From the NCBI RefSeq assembly GCF_963664415.1, contig NZ_OY761440.1, forward strand, positions 1,116,001 to 1,180,000: DNA of 64,000 bases. Reading direction: 5' to 3'. Source of the stretch: an uncultured Desulfobacter sp. (lineage in GTDB: Bacteria > Desulfobacterota > Desulfobacteria > Desulfobacterales > Desulfobacteraceae). Within the stretch, counting starts at the first letter, position 1; every line of letters starts with the position of its first letter. The translations under genes were made by a program, and so were the position numbers. The notes under the pieces were generated by a model. It saw only the letters and a list, made by a program, of their open reading frames with translations. It was not told the origin of the DNA and did no database searches. Below are positions 15,393-23,096 of this stretch, in pieces.

Positions 15393-16937
15393 TCAGCAAG
15401 GGACAGATTCAGAAATTTTTTCTTTTTTCACATTGTAGGGGAGCAACGCCAGAAAATCATCATTTGTCATTGCCTCAGGCAGATGCCGAAACAGGTACTT
15501 GAGATACCAGTACGGTTCCAGGCCATTGGATTTTGCAGTTTCTATCAGACTGTAAATTGCCGCACTCGCCTTTGCACCTTGAACCGTATCGGAAAACAGC
15601 CAGTTTTTACGACCGATGACAAAAGGTCGGATGGCATTTTCAACCAAATTGTTGTCCGGTCGAATGAACCCTTCCGTTGTGTATTGGATCAATCGGGGCC
15701 ATTGGCCGAGGGTATAATTGATTGCCTTGCCAAGCAGGCTTTTGGGCGGAACCTTGTTTACTCTTTCATCTAGCCACTTCTTAAACTCGGTAAGAATTGG
15801 AATCGCCTGGGATTGTCTCATATTGTACAATTGTTCCGCAGAAAGCCCTTGTTCCCGTGCTTCTTTTTCAATTTTATAAAGCTTGCTGATATACAACAAT
15901 GCCGAACCGGCATTCCCGGAAGAATTCGCCTTGTTGCCAAGCGCTTTTGTTACCTCTTTGAACTTTCGACGAGCATGAACCCAACACCCAACATGAACAA
16001 TATCTTTTTTGGTATCCAGGAAATCATACCCAGCATATCCGTCCGTCTGGACGATGCCCTTATAACCGTTCAAAAATGTTGAAACAACATCCCCCGACCT
16101 TGTCGGATGATATTCGAACAAGATAATCGGCTTGCCTGGTGGCCCGCCCCTGAAAATCCACATATAAGATTTGGATTTGCGGGGTCCTTTTAAAACTTGA
16201 AGAGGCGTTTCATCAATACCGATCATGGGGTTGGCCAAAACGTCATCCTTCATCATGCCGATGAGAATTTCACAGGCATCAGCCACCTTCATGCCCCAGT
16301 TACACATGGTTGACCTGGCAAGCTCAATGCCGATCCTGGCAAACTGCTTTTCTTGACGATAAAACGGCAAAGCATCTGCAAATTTGGCGGTCAGGATATG
16401 GGCAAGCAGTCCTGGAGTGGCAATACTTTTGGGAATAATCTGATCCGGCATCCTGGCAATGGATACCGTGGGGCCGTCATCTTCAACACCCTCGCAGTTT
16501 TTGCAAGCATATTTATATCGGATATTTCGAATCACCCTGACCTTGGCAGGGATGTACTCAAGTTGTTCAGAGACTTCTTCACCGATTTTATCTTTCAAAC
16601 AGCCACAATTGCATTTTCTGTCATCCTCACTGAGTTTATGAACAGCATCTACACGGGGAAGATCTGCCGGCAGTGGTTTGCGGCCACGTTTTTTGCGGGC
16701 ATGCTCAGTAATGGTGACGGTATCGTCCTCATTCAGGATCGGAAGCTCAGGCTCCGGCATATCAAAAAGAGACATTTGTTCGCCATCTTTGGGCGTTTTT
16801 TCTGATTTGCGACCAAAAAGCCTGTCCTGGAGGGATTTAATCTGCTCTTGAAGAATTATGTTCTCATCAAACAAATTCAAGGCGATGTCTTTGACTTCAT
16901 CCAGGCTTTCAGCGTTTTTGAGAGTGTCTCTTGTCAT
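15393..16937 (-). CDS. tnpC: IS66 transposase TnpC
   Basis: The 514-residue protein is a standard IS66 transposase. It has an N-terminal leucine-rich helix (NIILQEQIKSLQDRLFGRKSE), a zinc-binding segment (CNCGCLKD, then YACKNCEG), and a DDE core with D in MIGIDETPLQVL, D in IVQTDGYAGYDFL and E in RPDNNLVENAIRPFVIGRK. A C-terminal IS66 tail ends D-D-F-L-A-L-L-P-Y. It catalyses transposition and is the last gene of the element. A gap of about 44 bp separates it from tnpB. All catalytic positions are present. Confidence 0.96.
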   Translation of the reverse strand: MTRDTLKNAESLDEVKDIALNLFDENIILQEQIKSLQDRLFGRKSEKTPKDGEQMSLFDMPEPELPILNEDDTVTITEHARKKRGRKPLPADLPRVDAVHKLSEDDRKCNCGCLKDKIGEEVSEQLEYIPAKVRVIRNIRYKYACKNCEGVEDDGPTVSIARMPDQIIPKSIATPGLLAHILTAKFADALPFYRQEKQFARIGIELARSTMCNWGMKVADACEILIGMMKDDVLANPMIGIDETPLQVLKGPRKSKSYMWIFRGGPPGKPIILFEYHPTRSGDVVSTFLNGYKGIVQTDGYAGYDFLDTKKDIVHVGCWVHARRKFKEVTKALGNKANSSGNAGSALLYISKLYKIEKEAREQGLSAEQLYNMRQSQAIPILTEFKKWLDERVNKVPPKSLLGKAINYTLGQWPRLIQYTTEGFIRPDNNLVENAIRPFVIGRKNWLFSDTVQGAKASAAIYSLIETAKSNGLEPYWYLKYLFRHLPEAMTNDDFLALLPYNVKKEKISESVPC

Positions 16938-16981
16938 ACGCTGTATATACCATAACCACGGGGTTTTTCATAGTTTTCCGC

Positions 16982-17329
16982 CTAAAAAATCATAGAGTAT
17001 TTTAGGGGCTTATGAGCCTGATTTATATTCAATCCCTCGACCAGCCAGGTCAGTTCCCGGCTGGTGATATTCATGACCTCTTTTGATGAATTCGGCCATT
17101 TGAACCGGTCTTTCTCAAGGCGCTTTTGCCACAGGCAAAAACCGTTTTTATCCCAGTATAAAATTTTTAAAATGGTTTGTGCCCGGTTGCAGAACACAAA
17201 CAGGGATTCTGAAAATATATCCAACTGCATTTGCTCACTCACGATAACGGCAAGGCCGTTAATCGCTTTGCGCATGTCCGTCGTGCCCAGAGCCAGATAG
17301 ACTTTTGTGTCCGGTGCAAAGTTCATCAT
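16982..17329 (-). CDS. tnpB: IS66 accessory protein TnpB (Orf2)
   Basis: The 115-residue protein has the invariant IS66 Orf2 pattern: V-Y-L-A-L-G-T-T-D-M-R-K-A-I-N-G-L near the N-terminus, then LFVFCNRAQTILKILYWDKN and GFCLWQKRLEKDRFKWP. It is required for transposition of IS66 elements in experimental systems, though its exact role is unclear. It overlaps tnpA by 4 bp (ATGA), so the two are coupled. The length is normal for the family and no defect is seen. Confidence 0.95.
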   Translation of the reverse strand: MMNFAPDTKVYLALGTTDMRKAINGLAVIVSEQMQLDIFSESLFVFCNRAQTILKILYWDKNGFCLWQKRLEKDRFKWPNSSKEVMNITSRELTWLVEGLNINQAHKPLKYSMIF

Positions 17330-17646
17330 GAGATGGATTTCAAGGTCGCAAGAACTCTTTCAAGTGTCTCGCTGGTGAAGCCGTCCGGGATTTCTATTTG
17401 AACCCCCTGGCCAAGGTTTAACTTTAATCCGGTCCTATGAATATTGGCGGACATCGGCAACTGGATAAATTCTACAGGAAGGTTTTGTCGTTTAAATTTT
17501 CTTTTCCAATATGTGAACCTGTCTTTGGACAGGTCATTGCGTCTGCAATATTCTGTTTGAGTCAGCCCTGACGCCGCCCAGCGCTCGATGTTTGATTTCC
17601 AGTATCTGTTAAGTTTTTCATTTGTTCCTTTCCTTGATTTTGGCAT
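17326..17646 (-). CDS. tnpA: IS66 accessory protein TnpA
   Basis: The 106-residue basic protein carries a helix-turn-helix of IS66 Orf1 type (RWAASGLTQTEYCRRNDLSK) followed by F-T-Y-W-K-R-K-F. The C-terminal part (GVQIEIPDGFTSETLERVLATL) is the segment common to this family. It is presumed to bind element DNA or help the transposase. It is the first gene of the element, with GGAGGCGAC before the ATG at 17646, and it overlaps tnpB. It appears intact. Confidence 0.9.
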   Translation of the reverse strand: MPKSRKGTNEKLNRYWKSNIERWAASGLTQTEYCRRNDLSKDRFTYWKRKFKRQNLPVEFIQLPMSANIHRTGLKLNLGQGVQIEIPDGFTSETLERVLATLKSIS

Positions 17647-17735
17647 GGGGTGTCGCCTCCTTTAAGTTTGGAGGCATTATATGGCACCGTTAGGCGTGGC
17701 GGTAGATGGGGTTTAAATATCGCTTACGGAATTAT

Positions 17736-17918
17736 TCCCAGGTCAGAATATCAAAGAATGCAGACAGAACTGGATCATGGCAATGGAAACCTCCCCCATG
17801 GTCAAGCGGATGATAAGAGATCAAAAAGAGCAGGTTCAAAGGTGGGATAAAATGGCGCATTTATTTGCTCAAGAAAAGCGTCCCCCGGAAAATATAAAAG
17901 CCGAAGAGCGCATTATCA
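17736..17918 (+). pseudogene. Gene split by IS66 and ended by a MITE (methyltransferase-like N-terminus)
   Basis: The first codons ATG-GAA-TTA-T lie at 15361-15370. After the IS66 element the frame continues at 17736, giving M-E-L-F-P-G-Q-N-I-K-E-C and about 60 further residues, including Q-R-W-D-K-M-A-H-L-F. That last pattern resembles the start of class I SAM methyltransferases, but this is a weak hint. The native frame stops matching a gene at 17919, where a foldback repeat begins; beyond it the frame runs to a chance stop at 18013. It followed an MFS gene (15079-15333). No function should survive. Confidence 0.55.
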
Positions 17919-18028
17919 GGTACTGGGCTCGTATCATTCTGAGGAACAGAAGATCCACAGCATATGGTGGGTTTTCGATTTTAAAAAACACAACCTATGG
18001 TGTACTGGAATAGTACAAGCCCAGTACC
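17919..18028. repeat. 110-bp foldback MITE-like repeat, copy 1
   Basis: Ends GGTACTGGGCTCGTATCATTC (from 17919) and, inverted, GGTACTGGGCTTGTACTATTC (ending 18028) match at 18 of 21 bases. The inside is also imperfectly symmetrical around a central AT-rich loop. There is no ORF. This structure fits a miniature inverted-repeat element or a palindromic intergenic repeat. It truncates the preceding gene. No target duplication was seen. Confidence 0.7.
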
Positions 18029-18168
18029 TAATTCTATAAAAAACGATAAATAACGAAAGCAAAATTATATTTCCAGAATTAAGGACGATCCGGATTTTTT
18101 GTTTGAAAAATTTTATTGAAGCGCTTGCATTGATATCTAACATGGAACCTGCATGGAACCAAAACTAC

Positions 18169-18200
18169 AAAGGCTCCCAGCGAAACCGCTGAGAGCCTTT
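18169..18200 (-). terminator. Terminator of the initiator tRNA gene
   Basis: AAAGGCTC...GAGCCTTT with inner CAGCG/CGCTG arms makes a near-perfect hairpin with an AAAC/GTTT loop. On the minus strand it follows the tRNA 3' end by about 8 bases and runs into TTTGTAGTTTT, a good rho-independent terminator. Confidence 0.75.
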
Positions 18201-18207
18201 ATTTACT

Positions 18208-18284
<77 letters not shown>

Positions 18285-18429
18285 ACAACGGCAGGGATTA
18301 TAGAGCAAAGTGGCTTTTGAGTCAAAGTAAAATTTGGGATAGAAAATGTTTTTTAATTTTTGCCCAGGTTAAATTTTTTCAAAACGTGGACTACCTGTAA
18401 ATAGGTTCCATTTTGGAGGCAAACGTGCT

Positions 18430-18535
18430 CCCCTGTCTTTCCGTTCTGAACAGCAAAAAATCTACAAGATATTGTGAATTTTCAATTTTAAAAAGCACAA
18501 ACTATGGTGTGCTGGAATAGTACGAGCCCAGTACC
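18430..18535. repeat. Foldback MITE-like repeat, copy 2 (left end decayed)
   Basis: The right 58 bases (18478-18535) match 17971-18028 with only a few differences and keep the end GAGCCCAGTACC. The left half is recognisable (TTCTGAACAG, AAATCTACAAG) but its terminal repeat is eroded. It lies in the same orientation on the other side of the tRNA-Met gene. Confidence 0.65.
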
Positions 18536-18728
18536 CCAAAATTTAGATTCAAAAGAGAGCAATAATGGTATGAAGTGTCGCTTTTGGCCAGAGTCTTCCA
18601 AATACAACATGTTGTATCTGGGCTAATCTGAGCAAGTCTGAGCACTGATAGACAAAATACTCGCTTTTTTCGAGATTCAATTAGAGGCAGGAGTATAATC
18701 GTGAGAAAGTATAAGCTCTCCTGTAGAC

Positions 18729-18971
18729 TCACACTCTCTCACAATATCTGTTTTTTTCAACGTACCAATATATAAAACTGATTCCTGAGCAGCATAAAAA
18801 AACACCAAAAAAATAAGGGGTTCCCTGATAGACATCTATTTTGGTTGATGATAAAGGATTGGGATTATCTTGAATAATCAGGATAATAACCAATATACAA
18901 AACCACACAATATATTGTTGTTTCCAGCTATCAAAACATGGAAGGAACTTCTCATGATTGAAGCGTATCAT
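18729..18971 (-). CDS. Possible small two-helix membrane protein
   Basis: The 80-residue frame would encode two hydrophobic segments (Y-I-V-W-F-C-I-L-V-I-I-L-I-I and Y-F-F-G-V-F-L-C-C-S-G-I-S-F-I-Y-W). Its ATG at 18971 overlaps the 5' end of the divergent gene starting at 18958 by 14 bases. The DNA is AT-rich, where chance hydrophobic frames are common, and no family is recognised. A downstream frame at 18502-18732 has a weaker case and is left out. Treat as hypothetical. Confidence 0.3.
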   Translation of the reverse strand: MIRFNHEKFLPCFDSWKQQYIVWFCILVIILIIQDNPNPLSSTKIDVYQGTPYFFGVFLCCSGISFIYWYVEKNRYCERV

Positions 18972-20193
18972 TAATGTTAATGAAGGAGTTTCTTTTATAG
19001 GAAAAGAAATCCAGATTAATGGAGATGGAAGAGTTCAAGAGATTGCTTTCATACAAGAAATAAAAAATGACAGAGTTCATCCCATAAATGAAGAGCTTGG
19101 AATCACTTTTTCCTCATATGTGTATCTGAATTTAAACTGGGAATCTAAGCTTTTATATCATGCAGGTGAGAAATTAATGATTTTCAATGACCGTAATAAC
19201 AATTACAATCAAAGGCTGACTAATCATTTATTAATTTTTCTTTCTATAATATATGCATTCGTAATATCTGAATGGCTAAAAGGTTGGTATAATCAATATT
19301 ATAACAACAATTCAATTTACTCAATTCATTTAGCCTGGTCGTTGATTGTACTATTTTTAGTTGTAGAAAGTTGGTGGGGGCTTTGGAATACAAAAATTTT
19401 ATTCATTAAAAACGTTTTTTCTTTTGGGGTCGTATTGATACATCCTTTTATGCTATCTGTCTTGAATCTACTTCTCTTTCCAAACAAACCAACCGATCTT
19501 GAAATTTATTTCATTAATCAGAACCCTAAATTTTTTGGCTTCGCAACTTTCATTTTTTTCTTTATAGCTCTTGAAAAGACAGTTTTATATCAAAAGAAAA
19601 TTCTTAGAATCCCAAACTTATGGAGATTGGCTGGGGGAGTAATTTGTTTCTTGTTAGTCTATAGCAACAACTTATTTGATCCCCCAAGTACAATAGATTT
19701 TTATCTATTTCATTTTTTTTTCATCACCGTTTCTTTCATCTTGTTGCTATTGTTTACCCTAAGATATAAAAATCACTTCAACCGAATCCGATATACAAAA
19801 AGACAAGATTTTATTGATTATTTACTTTATATTGCGTCGAGATCATATAGGAAGAATGCCCCCTATTCGTTTATTGTAATTAAGAAAGAAAAAAACATTG
19901 CGCAAATAACTCTTCGTTTGATAGCAACGATGATAAGACCATCCGATATACTTTTTGAAACAGAGAAGTTTATCATCATTTTTCCATCAATCGACAAAGA
20001 GGCTGATGTCCAACCAATTGTAAATAAAATCAAGCAACATTACAGTAAGTTAAAAATAAATATTTCACTCAACCATAAGATACAGCACTTCAGGGCTTTG
20101 GAAGAAACTAAGGATCGAAATAAAATAAGCGCCGATATTGAAATTCAATTAAACCAACTGTTAAATGATTGTTTAAGCGATTTTGATTCATAA
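18958..20193 (+). CDS. Membrane protein with possible degenerate GGDEF-like tail
   Basis: I do not recognise a named family for this 411-residue protein. Residues 1 to 75 are soluble. Six or seven hydrophobic helices follow between about 85 and 270 (for example HLLIFLSIIYAFVISEWL and FLFHFF...LLLLFTL). The C-terminal 130 residues contain YSFIVIKKEK and RPSDILFETEKFIIIFP, which resemble the first strands of a diguanylate cyclase fold but lack GGDEF. The start is a TTG with GGAAGGA about 10 bases upstream; no better in-frame ATG lies near. The DNA is very AT-rich compared with the core genes, suggesting acquisition. A sensory or degenerate signalling role is a guess. Confidence 0.55.
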   Translation: MKRIINVNEGVSFIGKEIQINGDGRVQEIAFIQEIKNDRVHPINEELGITFSSYVYLNLNWESKLLYHAGEKLMIFNDRNNNYNQRLTNHLLIFLSIIYAFVISEWLKGWYNQYYNNNSIYSIHLAWSLIVLFLVVESWWGLWNTKILFIKNVFSFGVVLIHPFMLSVLNLLLFPNKPTDLEIYFINQNPKFFGFATFIFFFIALEKTVLYQKKILRIPNLWRLAGGVICFLLVYSNNLFDPPSTIDFYLFHFFFITVSFILLLLFTLRYKNHFNRIRYTKRQDFIDYLLYIASRSYRKNAPYSFIVIKKEKNIAQITLRLIATMIRPSDILFETEKFIIIFPSIDKEADVQPIVNKIKQHYSKLKINISLNHKIQHFRALEETKDRNKISADIEIQLNQLLNDCLSDFDS

Positions 20194-20549
20194 TCTACGA
20201 AAAAAAACTAACCCCACAATAGGGAGGGCTTTAAAAGAAATATAACTTATCATAGATAGTTGTGGATTATGTCTAAGGGTTTGCTTTTTATGGAACGGTG
20301 CCGAACACAGCATCTTGTGCCTCGTCTGTCTTCTATTCAGGAAGGATTATAGAACATTAAATAGATTCCAGACATCCTGCTCCCAAAGCCGTTGTTATTG
20401 TTCTGAAAGCCCAAACAGCCCCTTGTTTCAATAGGGTCTGTCTTTACATACTTTCTATTTTCGTCTTCTTTTGGTTAAAACCTGCAACAAAAACCGCAAC
20501 CATCTACTGGTTTGATTAGGCTTATGTGTTGCTTGGCTACAGTATGTTT
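20194..20549. other. Intergenic stretch without a recognisable gene
   Basis: No supported gene is seen. The right part (20397-20500) is a diverged copy of 22004-22112. Both end with AAAACCGCAACCAT, which on the minus strand reads M-V-A-V, so they may be the eroded start of the same small gene or the scars of one integrated element. Confidence 0.4.
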
Positions 20550-20602
20550 AGAACTCACTCGTAATGAGAAAGCCCGCGGTTCGAATCCGCGCGCCGGCTC
20601 CA
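20550..20602 (+). pseudogene. 3' fragment of tRNA-Thr (CGT), likely attachment-site scar
   Basis: The sequence contains an anticodon arm ACTCACTCGTAATGAG, a T arm CGCGGTTCGAATCCGCG and a 3' end GCCGGCTCCA. The first ~23 nt of the tRNA (5' acceptor strand and D arm) are absent; the bases upstream (GCTTGGCTACAGTATG) do not pair. Integrative elements using tyrosine recombinases leave such 3' tRNA halves at one border after inserting into a tRNA gene. The complete tRNA-Thr is not in the window. Confidence 0.7.
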
Positions 20603-21128
20603 GCAAAATCAAGGCTATCATGGGTTTTCGGGATTTCACTGAAAACCCCTTTTCTTTATTTCTCTGTTTTTTAATAAAAAAAGGAGCGTAAAATCCGCTC
20701 CATTTCCGCTCCATTAATTTCGAATAAAATTGTTTCTTGGTTTTTGAGGGCAGACACAATTTATAGTGTCGGATAAATATCATAAATAAGTTCAATCATA
20801 CCATCAAGGCTCAGTTCAAATTTTCTATATTTCCGACCTATAATAGAGTCAGGTCGATGTCACTTTTTAAAAATCGATTTTTATTAACAAAAGTTTCATA
20901 ATTTCACTCTTTATTTTCAAGTAATTATTAAACTATAATTAGATGCTAATATTTTCTGGCAATAGAAAAGCTAAAATGATATAGGCATTTTTTAGATGCG
21001 ATCCTAACATTGTGTGCTTTCTTATAGAAAAATAGAAAAGATGTTTAATTACAATCGCAATCTAAATCAAAATTCAAGTTCAGGTTGAAGTTCAATTAAT
21101 GCTCTACTACAACCCAAAGGAGGATGCT
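20603..21128. other. AT-rich intergenic stretch upstream of the PEP-CTERM gene
   Basis: No gene with coding support was found. A minus-strand frame through here and the tRNA fragment is accidental. The last 70 bases hold imperfect AAGTTCA/AAATTCA repeats and then AAAGGAGG, the ribosome site of the next gene. Confidence 0.4.
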
Positions 21129-21869
21129 ATGAAGAAAATTTTATGGTTCGGAATCTTGCTTTTTTTAATTCTGCCCGGGCTGGCAAATGCGACACTAACA
21201 GCTATAGGTACCGCCACTTACAACGAATCAGAGTATAATCTTATCTGGGACGATGACAACAACGGTAATTCAGTGGTGTGGCTGGATTATTCGCATTATT
21301 CTGACGACTGGGACCCTCAGGTCGCTTGGGCATCAACCCTGAATGACGAAGGTGTTTTGACCATTAACCTGTATGATGGATACACCGTGGACTGGGGAAC
21401 AAATCTCTGGCGCCTGCCGACCACTGTTGACGGTTTGGAGGTATATGGATATGAGGGTGATCCTGATGGTGATGGGAATTACACTTATACAAAAGGGTAC
21501 AATTTGGCCAATTCCGAAATGGGGCATCTTTTTTATGAGGAGCTGGGTAACCTGGGGTATATTGATACCTCCGGTAGCAGTCCAGATTTAGACGTATGCG
21601 GGCTGATCCAAACAGACGATTTTAACGAATTAACTGAGGAATCTTACTGGTCCGGTACGGAGTATGCGTACAACACGAGCTACGCCTGGTACTTCGACAT
21701 GGCTGGCGGCTTCCAATCCGCCAGTGACTCCAAGTACGCTGGTGCTTACGCGCTGGCGTTACGCACCGGAGAAGTTTCCGTGGTTCCAGTGCCCGGTACA
21801 TTCTGGCTGCTTGGCTTAGGGATTACAAGCTTGGCTGGACTGAGCAGAAAAAAATTCAATAGAGCCTAA
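21129..21869 (+). CDS. PEP-CTERM-anchored, secreted DUF1566-type protein
   Basis: I set the start at the ATG at 21129, directly behind AAAGGAGG, giving 246 residues. A signal peptide (M-K-K-I-L-W-F-G then I-L-L-F-L-I-L-P-G-L-A-N-A) is followed by an acidic, aromatic-rich body with L-W-R-L-P-T and S-Y-W-S-G-T-E-Y, hallmarks of the DUF1566/Lcl fold. The C-terminus is a textbook PEP-CTERM tail: V-P-V-P-G-T, a hydrophobic helix, and S-R-K-K-F-N-R. Such proteins are exported and processed by an exosortase, which is not in this window. A hairpin at 21902-21950 follows. Confidence 0.85.
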   Translation: MKKILWFGILLFLILPGLANATLTAIGTATYNESEYNLIWDDDNNGNSVVWLDYSHYSDDWDPQVAWASTLNDEGVLTINLYDGYTVDWGTNLWRLPTTVDGLEVYGYEGDPDGDGNYTYTKGYNLANSEMGHLFYEELGNLGYIDTSGSSPDLDVCGLIQTDDFNELTEESYWSGTEYAYNTSYAWYFDMAGGFQSASDSKYAGAYALALRTGEVSVVPVPGTFWLLGLGITSLAGLSRKKFNRA

Positions 21870-21901
21870 CAGCACTGCGTCGAGACCACCATACAACCAC
21901 T

Positions 21902-21950
21902 GTATCGCCCGGTGTAAACCGCATCTGGCCTTCATGTCACCGGGTGATAC
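21902..21950 (+). other. Hairpin after the PEP-CTERM gene
   Basis: GTATCGCCCGGTG (21902-21914) and CACCGGGTGATAC (21938-21950) pair over 13 bases with one G-U wobble and a 23-base loop. No T-run follows, so it may stabilise the 3' end of the message and not act as an intrinsic terminator. Confidence 0.5.
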
Positions 21951-22184
21951 TTCTGTCTATAAGTCCGGGGTTTTTAGAAGCCATTTTAACCTCAATATAT
22001 TGTGTCTGCTTTGAAAAGCCCTAAAAAATCTTTGTTTCAAGACATCTGCCCCTATATTCTTTCTTTTTTTGTCTGTTTTTGGATAAAACCTTCAACCAAA
22101 ACCGCAACCATTTTAAATCTGTATTTTACATTTCTCATCTGATTGGATAACATTCAAATTTATCAAAACGGCAGGAAGAGGAAG

Positions 22185-22766
22185 ATGGAAAAGCTATCGT
22201 ATAATGAATATATGATCATTGTCGAACAGGCTCCTATTATGATTTGGAGAGCTAATACCTCGACCGAGTGTGATTATTTTAATCAACAGTGGTTGAATTT
22301 TACGGGGCGAAGCATCGAACAGGAGCTTGGTAATGGATGGGTGGAAGGTGTTTTCTCAGAAGATTTTGATATGTGTCTTGAAATATACCTGTCGTCTTTC
22401 AAAAAACGTGAAATTTTTGAAATGGAATATCGCCTCCGGAGGTATGACGGAGAGTATCGCTGGATATTTGATCGAGGAGTACCATTCGAGGACGAACAAG
22501 GGAGTTTTGGCGGTTATATAGGCAGTTGTATTGACGTTACAGACGGTGTCGAAGCAAAAAGGTTGGTTTTGAAAGAACACGAATCTGAAATAAAGCGCCT
22601 ACGTGGCATGCTCCCAATATGCTCTTCGTGTAAAAAAATTAGAGACGATAAAGGATATTGGAACCAAATTGAAGTTTATATAAGAGACCATTCAGATGCA
22701 GAATTTACTCATGGTATTTGCCCTGAATGTATTAAAAAATTGTACCCTAATTTCAGGAGCAATTAA
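22185..22766 (+). CDS. Single PAS-domain protein with C-terminal Cys motif
   Basis: The start is the ATG at 22185, behind GGAAGAGGAAG; this gives 193 residues. Residues 5 to 125 form a PAS_3-type domain: Q-A-P-I-M-I-W-R at the start, Q-Q-W-L-N-F-T-G-R, the Y-R-L-R-R-Y-D-G-E-Y-R-W-I-F-D core and G-Y-I-G-S-C-I-D-V-T-D at the end. The tail L-R-G-M-L-P-I-C-S-S-C-K-K-I-R-D-D-K-G-Y-W is a Cys-containing motif common after PAS or response-regulator domains in deltaproteobacteria, with a second CPEC pair nearby. No kinase or cyclase output is present. A sensor or adaptor role is inferred. Confidence 0.8.
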   Translation: MEKLSYNEYMIIVEQAPIMIWRANTSTECDYFNQQWLNFTGRSIEQELGNGWVEGVFSEDFDMCLEIYLSSFKKREIFEMEYRLRRYDGEYRWIFDRGVPFEDEQGSFGGYIGSCIDVTDGVEAKRLVLKEHESEIKRLRGMLPICSSCKKIRDDKGYWNQIEVYIRDHSDAEFTHGICPECIKKLYPNFRSN

Positions 22767-22830
22767 AAAGAAAAACGATTATATTCCCAAGCATTGATAG
22801 CATTTTACCAATGGAACAATCGCACAAAAA

Positions 22831-23016
22831 ATGATATCTGATTCAAGTATTGTACAAGTATCAAAGAAGCAGTATGAGGTAAAAATAGAAAACCCGGCAG
22901 GTGTTTTAGACATCGAATTATACATGGATGAGACGGCTATAGAGAGAATCGTATATAAAAGAAGTACCCAAATATTGGTAAAGGGAAATGCCGTTCTATA
23001 TGGTTTTCCCCAGTAA
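22831..23016 (+). CDS. Possible small hypothetical protein
   Basis: This 61-residue frame begins M-I-S-D-S-S-I-V-Q-V and has a plausible amphipathic beta pattern (V-K-I-E-N-P-A-G-V-L-D-I-E-L-Y). No clear ribosome site precedes it and no family is recognised. It lies between the PAS gene and the convergent DUF2293 gene. It may be real, a remnant, or chance. Confidence 0.25.
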   Translation: MISDSSIVQVSKKQYEVKIENPAGVLDIELYMDETAIERIVYKRSTQILVKGNAVLYGFPQ

Positions 23017-23096
23017 TATTGGGTTTCAATAATGGAGTGGAATATCGAACGCCTAGTGATCATCCAGAGATAGCGGCCGATCGACCACTCCTGGGG

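Larger units (their letters stand above)
15371..17727 (-). mobile_element. Complete IS66 element with 8-bp target duplication
   Basis: Inverted ends GTAAGCGGTGTTTTAACCCC (left, 15371) and GTAAGCGATATTTAAACCCC (right, minus strand from 17727) enclose tnpA, tnpB and tnpC in the usual order. The octamer GGAATTAT stands directly on both sides (15363-15370 and 17728-17735), the standard IS66 duplication length. The 2357-bp element appears complete. It sits after the third codon of a small gene whose reading frame is restored exactly by excision. Confidence 0.95.

Noticed and set aside
13982..15400. Plus-strand frames opposite the IS1-like transposase
   Set aside because: They follow from the codon use of the real gene on the other strand and have no starts or family matches; only the transporter stub from 15079 is supported.
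18502..18732. 76-codon minus-strand frame beside the MITE copy
   Set aside because: It runs into the repeat, has no clear ribosome site and no recognisable family.
20475..20795. 106-codon minus-strand frame across the tRNA-Thr fragment
   Set aside because: It reads through a tRNA remnant and a repeat, has no ribosome site or family resemblance, and is best explained by chance.
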